From NCBI GenBank assembly GCA_963730535.1, contig CAVSRU010000005.1, forward strand, positions 124,001 through 188,000: DNA of 64,000 nucleotides, in the 5' to 3' direction. The translations under genes were made by a program, and so were the position numbers. How positions within the stretch are numbered: the first letter of the stretch is position 1; each line of letters opens with the position of its first letter. Under the pieces are notes generated by a model that was given only the letters and a program-made list of their open reading frames with translations, had not been told where the DNA came from and ran no database searches. Of the stretch, positions 31,660 through 39,467 are shown in pieces. Origin of the DNA: DASSUW01 sp963730535. Its GTDB lineage: Bacteria > Actinomycetota > Thermoleophilia > Solirubrobacterales > Solirubrobacteraceae.

Positions 31660-33048
31660 ATGAGCGATGTGAGCGTCTCGAGGCCGGGATGGCGAGCGCG
31701 AGCCGTCCCGCTCCGCCTGCGCTCGGACGACCGGCTCGCCCGCGACGCCGCGAGCGGGGACACCGCGGCCTTCGCCGCGCTCTACGAGCGCCATCACCAG
31801 CCGCTCTACCGCTACTGCCGCTCGATCGTGGCGAACCCGGACGACGCCGCCGACGCGCTGCAGAGCACGATGACCCGCGCGCTCGCCTCGATCGCGGAGC
31901 GCAACCCGGCAGCGCCGGTCCGGGCGTGGCTGTTCCGCATCGCCCACAACGAGTCGATCTCGCTGATCCGGCGCCGGCGCACGGCGGAGCCGCTCGACGC
32001 CGAGCTGCTCGTCGCGCCCGACCTGGCCACGGACGCGGAGCACCGCCGCCGGCTCGCCGACCTCGTCGGGGATCTCCAGGGGCTGTCCGAGCGCCAGCGC
32101 GGCGCGCTGCTCATGCGCGAGGTGAGCGGCCTCGGCCACGCGGAGATCGCCGCCGCCCTTGGCGCCACGGAAGGGGCCGTGAAGCAGTCGATCTACGAGG
32201 CGCGCGTCGCTCTGCAGGACCTGGCCATGGGACGTGAGATGAGCTGCGCTGCCGTGCAGCGCGAGCTGTCAGACGGCGACGGGCGCACCGCGCGCAGCCG
32301 CAGGCTGCGAGGGCACCTGCGCTCCTGCGAGGACTGCCAAGGGTTCCGCGAAGCCCTCCAGGCGCGTCGCTCCGAGCTCGCCCTCATCGCGCCGGTGCTC
32401 CCGGCCGCCGCGGCAGCCGCCGTCCTCGAGGCGGTCATCGGGGCGGGGACGGCGGGGGGCGGCGGGCTGCTGGCCGGGCTGCTCGGCGGGGGCGGTGCCG
32501 CCAAGGTCGTCGCGGTGGGGGCGGCGACGGTCACGGCCGGCGCCGGGGCCGTGACCTACACCGCCGTGGGCCCGGACGAGGAGCGCCGCGAGCGCGCCGC
32601 GAGGACGCTCAAGCGCGACGATGCCGGCACGGCCGCCCCGCGCGCACGGAAGGCGCCTGCCGTCGTCGAGGCCGTGGCGACCGAGGCCGTAGCGACGCGG
32701 GACCACCGGGCGTCGACGCTCGCCGCGCAGGATCGCGAGGAAGGCGACGGCGGAGGCGCGCGCGGCCCCGGGCCCGAAGGCCATGATCGCGGCGAGAGCC
32801 GCGGGCCCGGCTCGCAGCGGCGCGAGCGGGAGGACGGCGACGGTGAGGACGGCTCGTCCGGCCGGAGCGGGGGTCACGACCCCTCCGACGACGACGAGCC
32901 GGGCCACGATTCATCAGGCCCGGGCAGCGGCGAGGTCGAGCTCGCCGAGGAGTCCTCGGGCTCCTCGGGCAAGGGCGGCGGCGAGCCCGAGCTCGACGAC
33001 GATGACGAGCCGGAGCCCGTCGAAGAGGACCACTCCGGCAAGGGCTGA
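31660..33048 (+). CDS. ECF-like sigma-70 factor fused to a zinc-finger anti-sigma-like segment and acidic tail
   Basis: 462 residues. Region 2 (about 25-105) shows ALYERHHQPLYRYCRSIVAN and VRAWLFRIAHNESIS; region 4 (about 130-185) shows LSERQRGALLMREVSGLGHA and TEGAVKQSIYEAR. A ZAS-type zinc motif follows: C196, then H219xxxC223xxC226 in GHLRSCEDCQGF, normally found in separate anti-sigma proteins. Then comes an Ala/Gly-rich hydrophobic stretch (about 243-302) that could cross the membrane, and about 160 residues of Asp/Glu/Gly/Ser-rich tail. A membrane-held self-inhibited sigma factor is inferred. It faces a gene with a similar acidic tail. Confidence 0.85.
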   Translation: MSDVSVSRPGWRARAVPLRLRSDDRLARDAASGDTAAFAALYERHHQPLYRYCRSIVANPDDAADALQSTMTRALASIAERNPAAPVRAWLFRIAHNESISLIRRRRTAEPLDAELLVAPDLATDAEHRRRLADLVGDLQGLSERQRGALLMREVSGLGHAEIAAALGATEGAVKQSIYEARVALQDLAMGREMSCAAVQRELSDGDGRTARSRRLRGHLRSCEDCQGFREALQARRSELALIAPVLPAAAAAAVLEAVIGAGTAGGGGLLAGLLGGGGAAKVVAVGAATVTAGAGAVTYTAVGPDEERRERAARTLKRDDAGTAAPRARKAPAVVEAVATEAVATRDHRASTLAAQDREEGDGGGARGPGPEGHDRGESRGPGSQRREREDGDGEDGSSGRSGGHDPSDDDEPGHDSSGPGSGEVELAEESSGSSGKGGGEPELDDDDEPEPVEEDHSGKG

Positions 33049-33049
33049 C

Positions 33050-33076
33050 GGGCGAGCGGCGCCTGGCCGCCCGCCC
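33050..33076. terminator. hairpin between convergent genes
   Basis: GGGCGAGCGGC (33050-33060) pairs with GCCGCCCGCCC (33066-33076) with one mismatch and a 5-nt loop, just after the sigma-factor stop and before the end of the convergent gene. No T tract. Confidence 0.45.
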
Positions 33077-33091
33077 CGCCGCTACGTCGAC

Positions 33092-33616
33092 CTACCGCCG
33101 CTCGGTCTTGCCGGTCTTGTCGCCGGGGTCGGTCTCGCCCTTGGTCGACACGCCGGTGTCGAGCCCGGGGCGGTCCGTGTTCTTCGCGCCGGTCTCCTTG
33201 CCGGTCTTGAGGTCCTGGCGCTCGCCGGTCTTGCCCCGCGTGCCGGTCCCGGTGCCCGTGTCGTCGTCGTCGCCGGCCGTGACCTTGCCCTCGTCGGTCG
33301 TGCCCGTGGCCGGGTCGGTGGTGCCGGTGTCGGTGTCGTCGTCGTCGCCGCCGCCCGGGCCTGAGTTGTCCTGGTCGTCGCGCAGGTCGTCGTCGTCGGA
33401 CTTGACGAGCACGGCCTCCGGCCCGTTATCCGAGCCGCCAGAGCCTGCAGCCGTGCCTGCCCAGCCCAGCGGCACGGCCACGGAGAGCAGGCCGGCCACG
33501 AAGAGGATGAAGAGCTTGCGGGTGCGCGACAGCTGATCGCCCTCGGTAGCGCCGTCCGCGGCGAGCGTCTGGAAGAGCCGCGCGGCGGCCTGCTTGTGAT
33601 GCTGCGGGTCCGTCAT
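33092..33616 (-). CDS. single-pass membrane protein with Asp/Gly/Thr-rich tail (174 aa)
   Basis: A short cytoplasmic-type head (QAAARLFQTLAADGATEGD), one hydrophobic helix (LFILFVAGLLSVAVPLGWAG, about 35-55) and about 115 residues of low-complexity sequence with Asp runs and TGTGTGT-like stretches, lysine-rich at the very end. No family assigned. The tail composition mirrors that of the neighbouring sigma-factor tail. They are convergent, not co-transcribed. Translation from ATG 33616. Confidence 0.6.
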   Translation of the reverse strand: MTDPQHHKQAAARLFQTLAADGATEGDQLSRTRKLFILFVAGLLSVAVPLGWAGTAAGSGGSDNGPEAVLVKSDDDDLRDDQDNSGPGGGDDDDTDTGTTDPATGTTDEGKVTAGDDDDTGTGTGTRGKTGERQDLKTGKETGAKNTDRPGLDTGVSTKGETDPGDKTGKTERR

Positions 33617-33690
33617 GAGGGGGTTCGCCTCCCGTAGCGGTGGACGTGTTCGCTAGGTCAACGCATCGGCACGCGAAGAGTAAGGATCAA

Positions 33691-34590
33691 CTAGCGCGCG
33701 CGCATGCCGAATCGCCCGAACGCGAGCTTGCGCGGCAGCTCGGCGACGAGCGGCTCGAGCGCGAGCGCCACCTCGCCGGCGGACGGGCGGTCGGCGGCGG
33801 CCGGTGCCAGCGTGTGCGTGATCAGCTCCCGCAGCGCCGTCGGCACGTCGCGGGGGAGCGGCTCGACCTCGCGCCCGAGCTGCGGCCAGCGGGCGAGCGG
33901 ATCGTCGCTCGAGCCCGCGCCGCGCTCCCGCGGGAACGGCACCTCGCCCACGACGGCGTGGTAGAGGGTCGCGCCGAGGCCCCAGACGTCGGAGGCCGGG
34001 GAGATGTCGCCCGGGTGCCCCTCGGGGTCGCACTGCTCGGGCGGCATGTAGGCGTCGGTCCCCAGCGCGCCGCGCAGCTCCGCGGCCTCGGCCAGCGGCG
34101 TCGCGATGCTGAGGTCGATCAGCCGCGGCGGGACGCCCATGATGATGTTGTCCGGCTTGACGTCGAGGTGCAGGATCCCGACCTCGGCCATGTAATGCAG
34201 GGCGGCCGCCACATGCGCGCACAGCGGCAGCGCCTGCTCGAGCGGCAGCGCTCCGTGGCGCTTGATCAGCGACCTCAGCGACGGTCCCTCGAGGTGCTCG
34301 ATCAGCACGTGCGGGAACTGCCCGTCGAGCACCGCGTCGAACCCGCGGACGATCACGGGATGGCGCAGCAGCTCGAGCGCACGGGCCTCCTCGCCCAGCT
34401 CGCGCAGCGCGCGCTCGGACTCCGCGTAGCGCGGTCGCAGGACCTTCGCCACCGTGAGCGCGAACAGCCGCTCGTCCCACACGAGCATGACCTCGAAACG
34501 CCGCCCGCCGCCGATGTCGCGCACGACGCTGCGGCCGGGCGCGATCTCGTCGCCCTCCTCGAGACCCCAGGAGCCCGCCTCGTCGGCCAT
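33691..34590 (-). CDS. serine/threonine protein kinase (kinase domain only)
   Basis: 299 residues, a Pkn-type Hanks kinase without a membrane segment or sensor domain. Beta-3 lysine K49 in LTVAKVL, catalytic loop ILHLDVKPDNII (D143, K145, N148), the DFG motif as DLS (D159), activation segment GTDAYMPPEQ and ASDVWGLGATLYHAVVGEVPF. HRD is HLD, a frequent bacterial form. It should phosphorylate Ser/Thr. It starts 3 nt after the lipid-kinase stop, last in a corA - lipid kinase - kinase operon. Confidence 0.92.
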   Translation of the reverse strand: MADEAGSWGLEEGDEIAPGRSVVRDIGGGRRFEVMLVWDERLFALTVAKVLRPRYAESERALRELGEEARALELLRHPVIVRGFDAVLDGQFPHVLIEHLEGPSLRSLIKRHGALPLEQALPLCAHVAAALHYMAEVGILHLDVKPDNIIMGVPPRLIDLSIATPLAEAAELRGALGTDAYMPPEQCDPEGHPGDISPASDVWGLGATLYHAVVGEVPFPRERGAGSSDDPLARWPQLGREVEPLPRDVPTALRELITHTLAPAAADRPSAGEVALALEPLVAELPRKLAFGRFGMRAR

Positions 34591-34593
34591 CGT

Positions 34594-35577
34594 TCAGCTG
34601 ACGACCTGGAGCGCGCCCGGGCCGACCGTGATCTCGACGGTCTCCTCGTCGCCGATGTAGTCGCCGTCGACCTGCGTCGGCACGAGCCGGCCGTCGAGCG
34701 AGCGCACGGTGATCCGGTGCACGCCGGCGAACGCGTCGACGCCGCGGTGCTTGGCGATCCGGGCCGCCCCTGACAAGGCGCGGAACGAGACCGTCGGGAC
34801 GTCGTACGGCCGGGCGCGGGTGAGCATCACGCCCGCGAGGTCGCCGGAGTCGAGCCGCGCGCCCTCGACGAGGTCCACCGGGCGGCTCTTGAAGTACGTG
34901 TACGGCGAGCCGTTCTGGAAGAACGCGCTCACCCCGCGCACGAGCCGGCCGTCGAGATCCATCTCGAGCCGTGGCGGGCCCACCACATAGCGCCGCAGGA
35001 AGGTCGACACCGCCGACGCGGTGTAGTACCAGGCGCCGTAGCGGGACTTCAGGTGCGGGTGGCTGTCGACGCGCTCGACCACGCTGGCGTCGAGCCCCAC
35101 GCCCGCCGCGAACGTGAACCAGCGCCCGTTCACCCGCCCGAGGTCGACGGCCCGGGGCTCCCAGCGGTCCGGCAGCCGCAGCAGGTGCTCGGTCGCATCG
35201 ACCACGTCGTTGGGGATCCCGAGCATCTTGCAGAACACGTTGTTGGAGCCGCCGGGGAGGCAGGTGAGCGGTGTGGGGAAGCCGGCGAGGCCGTTGGCGG
35301 CCTCGTTCACCGTCCCGTCGCCCCCGAACGCGACCACGACGTCGAAGCCCTCCTCGGCCGCCTCGCGGCAGAGGTCGATCGCGTGGCCGCGGCGCTGGGT
35401 GTCGATCGCGGTCACCTGGTAGCGCCCCTGCAGCGCGTACACGACGAGATGCTTCAGGCGGTCGGACATCGTCGTCGCGTAGGGGTTGACGATGACCAGC
35501 ATGCGCTTGGCCTGCGCGGGGCGCTCGAGCGCGGCGACGTCGAGCAGCCGGCGCTCGGCGAGCGCCGCGTCGGTCAC
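34594..35577 (-). CDS. diacylglycerol/sphingosine kinase-family lipid kinase
   Basis: 327 residues from GTG 35577, overlapping the corA-like stop (GTGA). DAGK catalytic domain: MLVIVNPYATTMSDRL, VVVAFGGDGTVNEAANGLAG (nucleotide loop) and LTCLPGGSNNVFCKMLGIP. C-terminal half GLDASVVERVD and DGDYIGDEETVEITV. YegS/DgkB-type enzymes phosphorylate diacylglycerol or related lipids; the exact lipid is not shown. The first 22 residues are a variable extension. Confidence 0.92.
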   Translation of the reverse strand: MTDAALAERRLLDVAALERPAQAKRMLVIVNPYATTMSDRLKHLVVYALQGRYQVTAIDTQRRGHAIDLCREAAEEGFDVVVAFGGDGTVNEAANGLAGFPTPLTCLPGGSNNVFCKMLGIPNDVVDATEHLLRLPDRWEPRAVDLGRVNGRWFTFAAGVGLDASVVERVDSHPHLKSRYGAWYYTASAVSTFLRRYVVGPPRLEMDLDGRLVRGVSAFFQNGSPYTYFKSRPVDLVEGARLDSGDLAGVMLTRARPYDVPTVSFRALSGAARIAKHRGVDAFAGVHRITVRSLDGRLVPTQVDGDYIGDEETVEITVGPGALQVVS

Positions 35578-36569
35578 AGCCAGCCCCGGCGGCGGAAGTA
35601 CGCGATCAACCCCACGAGCATGGCGAGCATGAGGCCGAGCACGAGGTAGAAGGCGAGCGAGTCGCCCTCCCCGGGCACCCGCACGTTCATGCCCCAGATG
35701 CTCGCGACCAGCGTCAGCGGGAGCACGATCACGGAGATCGCGGTCAGCACCCGGAACGTCTCGTTCGTGCGGTGGGCGATGGCGGACTCGTTCGTGTCGT
35801 CGAGCGCCTCCACCACCTCCTTGTAGTTCTCGAGCATGTCCCACACGCGCTCGGACGCGTCGTTGATGTCCTCGAAGTAGATCTCGAGGTCGTCGGCGAT
35901 GTAGCGCGCCTTGTTGCGCTCGAGGTCCTGGAAGGCCGGCCGCTGCGGGCGCACGATCTTGCGGAAGTTGATGATCTCCTGCTTGACGTTGGAGATGTCG
36001 CGGACCACGTCGGCCGAGTCACCCTCGAAGATCTCCTCCTCGATCCGCTCGAGCTTGTTGCCGATCTTGCGCAGCATCGGGAACGAGGCGTCGACCAGGT
36101 CGTCGACGATCTTGTAGAGCAGGTAGCCGGAGCCCTTGGAGAAGATGGACTCCCGCAGGTCCTCGTTCGTCCGCACCCGCTCGAACAGGTACTCGATCGG
36201 CTGGAGCGGCTCGTTCGGGATCGTGATCAGGAAGTCCGGCCCGACGAAGAGGTCGACCTCGGCGGCGTTGAGGCGGCCGACGGACTTGTCGTAGCGCGGG
36301 AAGTGCAGCACGATGAACAGGTAGTCGTCGTACTCGTCCACCTTCGGGCGCTGGTTGCGCGAGCCGACGTCCTCGTAGTCGAGCGGATGGAAGTCGAAGC
36401 GCTCGCCGAGCCACGCGAGGTCGACCGGTCGCGGGCGCTCGATGTTGATCCAGCGCAGGCCGGGCGATTCGACGATCTCGACGCGCGGCTCGTCGCGCTC
36501 GGGGACGCGTTCAGCAGTAGAACGGCGAGCCGAGCGCCGCCCGAACGGTGAGCGTGGCAGGCTCGGCAT
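35574..36569 (-). CDS. corA: CorA-family divalent cation transporter
   Basis: 331 residues. A large N-terminal cytoplasmic domain with RWINIERPRPVDLAWLGERF, a long helical stalk (FPMLRKIGNKLERIEEEIFE and onward) and two C-terminal membrane helices. The first ends in the ion-selectivity motif GMN (SIWGMNVRVPGEG), the second runs FYLVLGLMLAMLVGLIAYF. It conducts Mg2+ or Co2+ as a pentamer. First gene of a three-gene minus-strand operon. Divergent from the riboswitch-controlled gene. Confidence 0.94.
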   Translation of the reverse strand: MPSLPRSPFGRRSARRSTAERVPERDEPRVEIVESPGLRWINIERPRPVDLAWLGERFDFHPLDYEDVGSRNQRPKVDEYDDYLFIVLHFPRYDKSVGRLNAAEVDLFVGPDFLITIPNEPLQPIEYLFERVRTNEDLRESIFSKGSGYLLYKIVDDLVDASFPMLRKIGNKLERIEEEIFEGDSADVVRDISNVKQEIINFRKIVRPQRPAFQDLERNKARYIADDLEIYFEDINDASERVWDMLENYKEVVEALDDTNESAIAHRTNETFRVLTAISVIVLPLTLVASIWGMNVRVPGEGDSLAFYLVLGLMLAMLVGLIAYFRRRGWL

Positions 36570-36626
36570 GACTGAGCGGGTCCTCGGCCGGAGGCATCAC
36601 GGTAGGGATTCTACGCGGCACCGTGG

Positions 36627-36632
36627 TACCTT
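36627..36632 (+). promoter_or_regulatory. likely -10 hexamer TACCTT before the SAM riboswitch
   Basis: TACCTT would start transcription near 36639, about 12 nt before the aptamer. The same hexamer precedes the PyrR leader at 47916. Confidence 0.3.
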
Positions 36633-36650
36633 TCTCCACCACATAGCAGT

Positions 36651-36764
36651 ACGCATCCAGAGGGGTGGAGGGACTGGCCCTATGAAACCCCGCCAACCAT
36701 CCCGCGCAAGCGGGAAACGGTGGCAATTCCATCAGGCTCCAAGACGACGGCCTGGGAGATGCGG
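36651..36764 (+). ncRNA. SAM-I (S-box) riboswitch aptamer
   Basis: Contains the S-box core AGAGGGGTGGAGGGACTGGC, CCCTATGAAACCCCGCCAACC, AAACGGTGGCAATTCC and a P4 stem CAGGC/GCCTG. P1 is GCATC (36653-36657) with GATGC (36758-36762). Order and spacing match class I SAM riboswitches. It lies upstream of the threonine-synthase-like gene. Downstream sequence offers two exclusive pairings described in the next entry. Confidence 0.92.
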
Positions 36765-36808
36765 CGCAGGGCATCCCCGGACGCCTCCGCCGCACCACCC
36801 GGGCGGAG
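36761..36808 (+). promoter_or_regulatory. expression platform: Shine-Dalgarno sequestering hairpin with alternative antisequestor
   Basis: CTCCGCC (36785-36791) can pair with GGCGGAG (36802-36808), which includes the ribosome binding site GGAG, 12 nt before ATG 36821. Alternatively GCGGCG (36761-36766) pairs with CGCCGC (36788-36793), freeing the site. GCGGCG shares two bases with the 3' strand of P1, so ligand-stabilised P1 should favour sequestering. This predicts translational OFF control by SAM. Confidence 0.6.
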
Positions 36809-36820
36809 AAAGCGAAACCA

Positions 36821-38047
36821 ATGCCGGCAGATGCCCTGAAGTGCAAGGAGTGCTCGACCACCTACCCGCTCGACGCACGCTACGTCTGTAGCCGCTGCTT
36901 CGGGCCTCTCGAGGTCGCCTACGCCGCGTCCTCGGCGACCGCCGATGAGCTGCGCCGCCGCATCCAGGCGGGCCCGCACACGCTGTGGCGGTACGCGGAC
37001 TTCCTGCCCGTCGAATCCGCGCGCTCTGCGCTGCCCACGGGCTGGACCCCGCTCGTGCGGGCGGACCGCCTCGCCGAGCGCCTCGGCCTGGGCGAGGTGT
37101 GGATCAAGAACGAGACCGCGAACCCGACCCACTCGTTCAAGGACCGGGTCGTCTCCGTGGCGCTGGCTCGAGCGCAGGAGCTCGGCTTCGAGACGATCGC
37201 CTGTGCCTCCACCGGCAACCTCGCGAACGCGGTGGCCGCGCACGCCGCCGCGGCCGGGCTGCCGTCCTACGTCTTCATCCCGGCGGACCTCGAGGCCGAG
37301 AAGGTGCTGGCCACCGGCGCCTACGGCACGAACATCGTCGCGATCCGCGGCAACTACGACGCGGTCAACCGGCTCTGCACCGAGATCGCCGGGGAGCGGC
37401 CGGCCTGGGCGTTCGTGAACGTCAACGTGCGGCCGTACTACGCCGAGGGCTCCAAGACCCTGGCGTACGAGACGGCCGAGCAGCTCGGCTGGGAGCTGCC
37501 CGACCGCGTGGTCGCCCCGATCGCGTCCGGGTCGCTGTTCACGAAGGTCGCGCGCGGGTTCCAGGACTTCATCGACGCCGGCCTGCTGGCGGGCGAGGTG
37601 CCCGTCATGTGCGGCGCCCAGGCCGAGGGCTGCTCCCCGGTGGCGGCCGCGTTCGCGGCGGGGACCGACGTCTGCCGCCCGGTCAGGCCCGACACGATCG
37701 CCAAGTCGCTCGCCATCGGCAACCCGGCCGACGGCCCGTACGCGGTCGAGCTCGCGCGGGCCACCGGCGGCGTGATCGAGAGCGTCAGCGACGACGAGAT
37801 CCGCGCCGGCGTCCGCCTGCTGGCCGAGACGACCGGCATCTTCACGGAGACCGCCGGCGGCGTGACCACCGCGGTGCTGGCCAAGCTCGCGGCGGCGGGC
37901 GCGATCGATCCGGGCGAGCGCGTCGTCGCCTACATCACCGGCGACGGGCTGAAGACGCTCGACACCGTGCGCGGCACGTTCGACGTGACGGAGATCGCGC
38001 CGTCGCTCGACGAGTTCGAGGCCTCCTTCGAGCCGGCGGTGGCGTGA
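36821..38047 (+). CDS. thrC: threonine-synthase-like PLP enzyme under SAM-riboswitch control
   Basis: 408 residues. N-terminal zinc ribbon C8/C11/C23/C26 (CKECSTTYP, CSRCFGPLE), then a fold-type II PLP domain with K107 in NPTHSFKDR, CASTGNLANAVAAHAAAAG and the C-terminal VAYITGDGLKTLD. This is the class found in archaea and actinobacteria acting on O-phosphohomoserine. The SAM-I riboswitch and a downstream MoaD/ThiS-like carrier (TGATG overlap) suggest a methionine or homocysteine role instead of, or besides, threonine synthesis. The gene name follows sequence similarity only. Confidence 0.85.
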   Translation: MPADALKCKECSTTYPLDARYVCSRCFGPLEVAYAASSATADELRRRIQAGPHTLWRYADFLPVESARSALPTGWTPLVRADRLAERLGLGEVWIKNETANPTHSFKDRVVSVALARAQELGFETIACASTGNLANAVAAHAAAAGLPSYVFIPADLEAEKVLATGAYGTNIVAIRGNYDAVNRLCTEIAGERPAWAFVNVNVRPYYAEGSKTLAYETAEQLGWELPDRVVAPIASGSLFTKVARGFQDFIDAGLLAGEVPVMCGAQAEGCSPVAAAFAAGTDVCRPVRPDTIAKSLAIGNPADGPYAVELARATGGVIESVSDDEIRAGVRLLAETTGIFTETAGGVTTAVLAKLAAAGAIDPGERVVAYITGDGLKTLDTVRGTFDVTEIAPSLDEFEASFEPAVA

Positions 38048-38322
38048 TGGCGGTCCGCATCAAGCTCCCGACCCAGCTGCGCGACGCGGCGGGCAACCGG
38101 GCGGAGGCGCACGTCGAGGGCGGCACGGTGGGAGAGGCGCTCGACGCGCTCTACGCCGAGCACGGAGAGCTGCGGTCGCGGCTCTCCGACGACGGCGGCA
38201 GCCTGCGCCGGTTCGTCAACGTGTACGTCGGCGGCGAGGACATCCGCTTCCTCCAGGGCCTCGAGACGCCGGTGTCCGACGGCGACGAGCTCACGATCCT
38301 GCCGGCCGTCGCCGGCGGCTAG
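38047..38322 (+). CDS. MoaD/ThiS-family ubiquitin-like sulfur carrier protein
   Basis: 91 residues, beta-grasp fold. It ends in Gly-Gly (90-91) within ILPAVAGG, the tail that is adenylated and converted to a thiocarboxylate in MoaD, ThiS and CysO. The sequence resembles M. tuberculosis CysO, which donates sulfur to a PLP cysteine synthase. Co-translated with the upstream PLP enzyme. No activating MoeB-like enzyme, JAMM protease or molybdopterin genes lie in the window. Confidence 0.85.
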   Translation: MAVRIKLPTQLRDAAGNRAEAHVEGGTVGEALDALYAEHGELRSRLSDDGGSLRRFVNVYVGGEDIRFLQGLETPVSDGDELTILPAVAGG

Positions 38323-38326
38323 GGGT

Positions 38327-38632
38327 CTAGGCGACGCGGCGCGGCGCGAAGTCGTCCGCGCCGATGAGGTCGCGGTCCAGCGCCGAGACGAGCGAGGCGA
38401 CGAGCGCCTCCATGCTCTCGGTCACCGACTGCTCGTACGCCGCCACGATCTCGTCGCGCCACTCGGTCTGCAGCCGGTCGAGCTCCGCCATGTCGCCGCG
38501 CGAGTAGGCGACCTTGATCAGCAGCATGCACTCGGGGCAGCGCAGGTCCACCAGCACCTCGTCGCCCTGCGGCTCGCAACGCAGCGGCTGCAGGAAGTTC
38601 GAGTCGCAACTCGGACAGGCGGTGAGCGCCAT
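38327..38632 (-). CDS. zinc-ribbon protein with acidic helical tail (101 aa)
   Basis: CPSCDSNFL (6-9) and CPECMLLIKV (about 32-35) form a zinc ribbon; residues 45-101 are helical and acidic (MAELDRLQTEWRDEIVAAYEQ). No recognised family. Start ATG 38632 with TAGCTT 6 nt before. It ends 4 nt after the sulfur-carrier stop, convergent. Confidence 0.7.
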   Translation of the reverse strand: MALTACPSCDSNFLQPLRCEPQGDEVLVDLRCPECMLLIKVAYSRGDMAELDRLQTEWRDEIVAAYEQSVTESMEALVASLVSALDRDLIGADDFAPRRVA

Positions 38633-38638
38633 GGCGCG

Positions 38639-38644
38639 AAGCTA
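38639..38644 (-). promoter_or_regulatory. -10 hexamer TAGCTT (minus strand)
   Basis: TAGCTT, 6 nt, ATG 38632. One of a divergent pair of leaderless-type starts 47 bp apart. Confidence 0.4.
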
Positions 38645-38667
38645 GACCCAGGTCCGGACGGAAGCGG

Positions 38668-38673
38668 TACCGT
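38668..38673 (+). promoter_or_regulatory. -10 hexamer TACCGT (plus strand)
   Basis: TACCGT, 6 nt, ATG 38680. Same hexamer and spacing as at 1561-1573. Confidence 0.4.
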
Positions 38674-38679
38674 CTGCAC

Positions 38680-38892
38680 ATGGCCCGCGCCGCCGAGCGC
38701 CTGACGGTCGAGTGCCCGCATTGCGGACAGACCTTCGACACGTGGGCGATGGGGACGCCGGAGCTCGACTTCGACCCGGCGGTCGCCGACCCGGGCTTTC
38801 TCTCCGCCGCGTCGGCCGCCACGTGTCCGCACTGCGGCGACACCTCGTGCTGCTCCGGTCTCGCCGCCGAGCGCGAGGCCTGGCGCGACTGA
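38680..38892 (+). CDS. small zinc-ribbon protein (70 aa)
   Basis: CPHCGQTFD (12-15) and CPHCGDTSCC (about 49-52) around a 30-residue acidic loop. Overlaps the next gene by one base (TGATG). It could be a partner or metal/redox accessory of the flavin-binding protein that follows. No family name assigned. Confidence 0.7.
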   Translation: MARAAERLTVECPHCGQTFDTWAMGTPELDFDPAVADPGFLSAASAATCPHCGDTSCCSGLAAEREAWRD

Positions 38893-39467
38893 TGGGCTTC
38901 TACCACGACGGCAGCCGCCGGCTCCAGGACCGCTTCGACTCGCGCCGGCTCGCCGACCGGCTCGAGGACGTCAAGGTCCGCGACTTCATCGACGACGGCG
39001 ACCGCGCGTTCATCGAGTCGATGGACATGCTGTTCCTCGCCACGGCCGACGAGCAGGGGCGCCCGAACTGCTCGTACAAGGGAGGGGAGCCCGGCTTCGT
39101 CCGCGTCCTCGACGAGCGCACGCTCGCGTTCCCGAGCTACGACGGCAACGGCATGTTCGTCTCGGCCGGCAACATGCTGGTCAACGCCGAGGTCGGCCTG
39201 CTCTTCATCTCGTTCGAGCGTCGCCGCCGGCTGCGGCTCAACGGCACGGCATCGATCGACCCCGACGACGAGCTGCTCCCCTCGTGGCCGCGAGCCCTGC
39301 TCGTCATCCGCGTCCGCGCGCGGGAGGTCTTCCCCAACTGCCCGCGCTACATCCACCACTACGAGCTCGTCGAGCGCTCCCACTACGTCCCGAGAGGCGA
39401 CACCGAGCCGCCGGTCCCGGACTGGAAGCGCACCACCTGGGCCCGCGACGTCCTGCCGCGCAGCTAG
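38892..39467 (+). CDS. pyridoxamine 5'-phosphate oxidase-fold (FMN-binding split barrel) protein
   Basis: 191 residues. MDMLFLATADEQGRPNCSYKG and LAFPSYDGNGMFVSAGNML fit the PPOX/FMN-binding split barrel family, of the kind that binds FMN, F420 or haem. It is not PdxH: PLP-binding features are absent and PLP is made by PdxST here. Ends 4 nt inside the convergent methyltransferase gene. Function unassigned. Confidence 0.85.
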   Translation: MGFYHDGSRRLQDRFDSRRLADRLEDVKVRDFIDDGDRAFIESMDMLFLATADEQGRPNCSYKGGEPGFVRVLDERTLAFPSYDGNGMFVSAGNMLVNAEVGLLFISFERRRRLRLNGTASIDPDDELLPSWPRALLVIRVRAREVFPNCPRYIHHYELVERSHYVPRGDTEPPVPDWKRTTWARDVLPRS

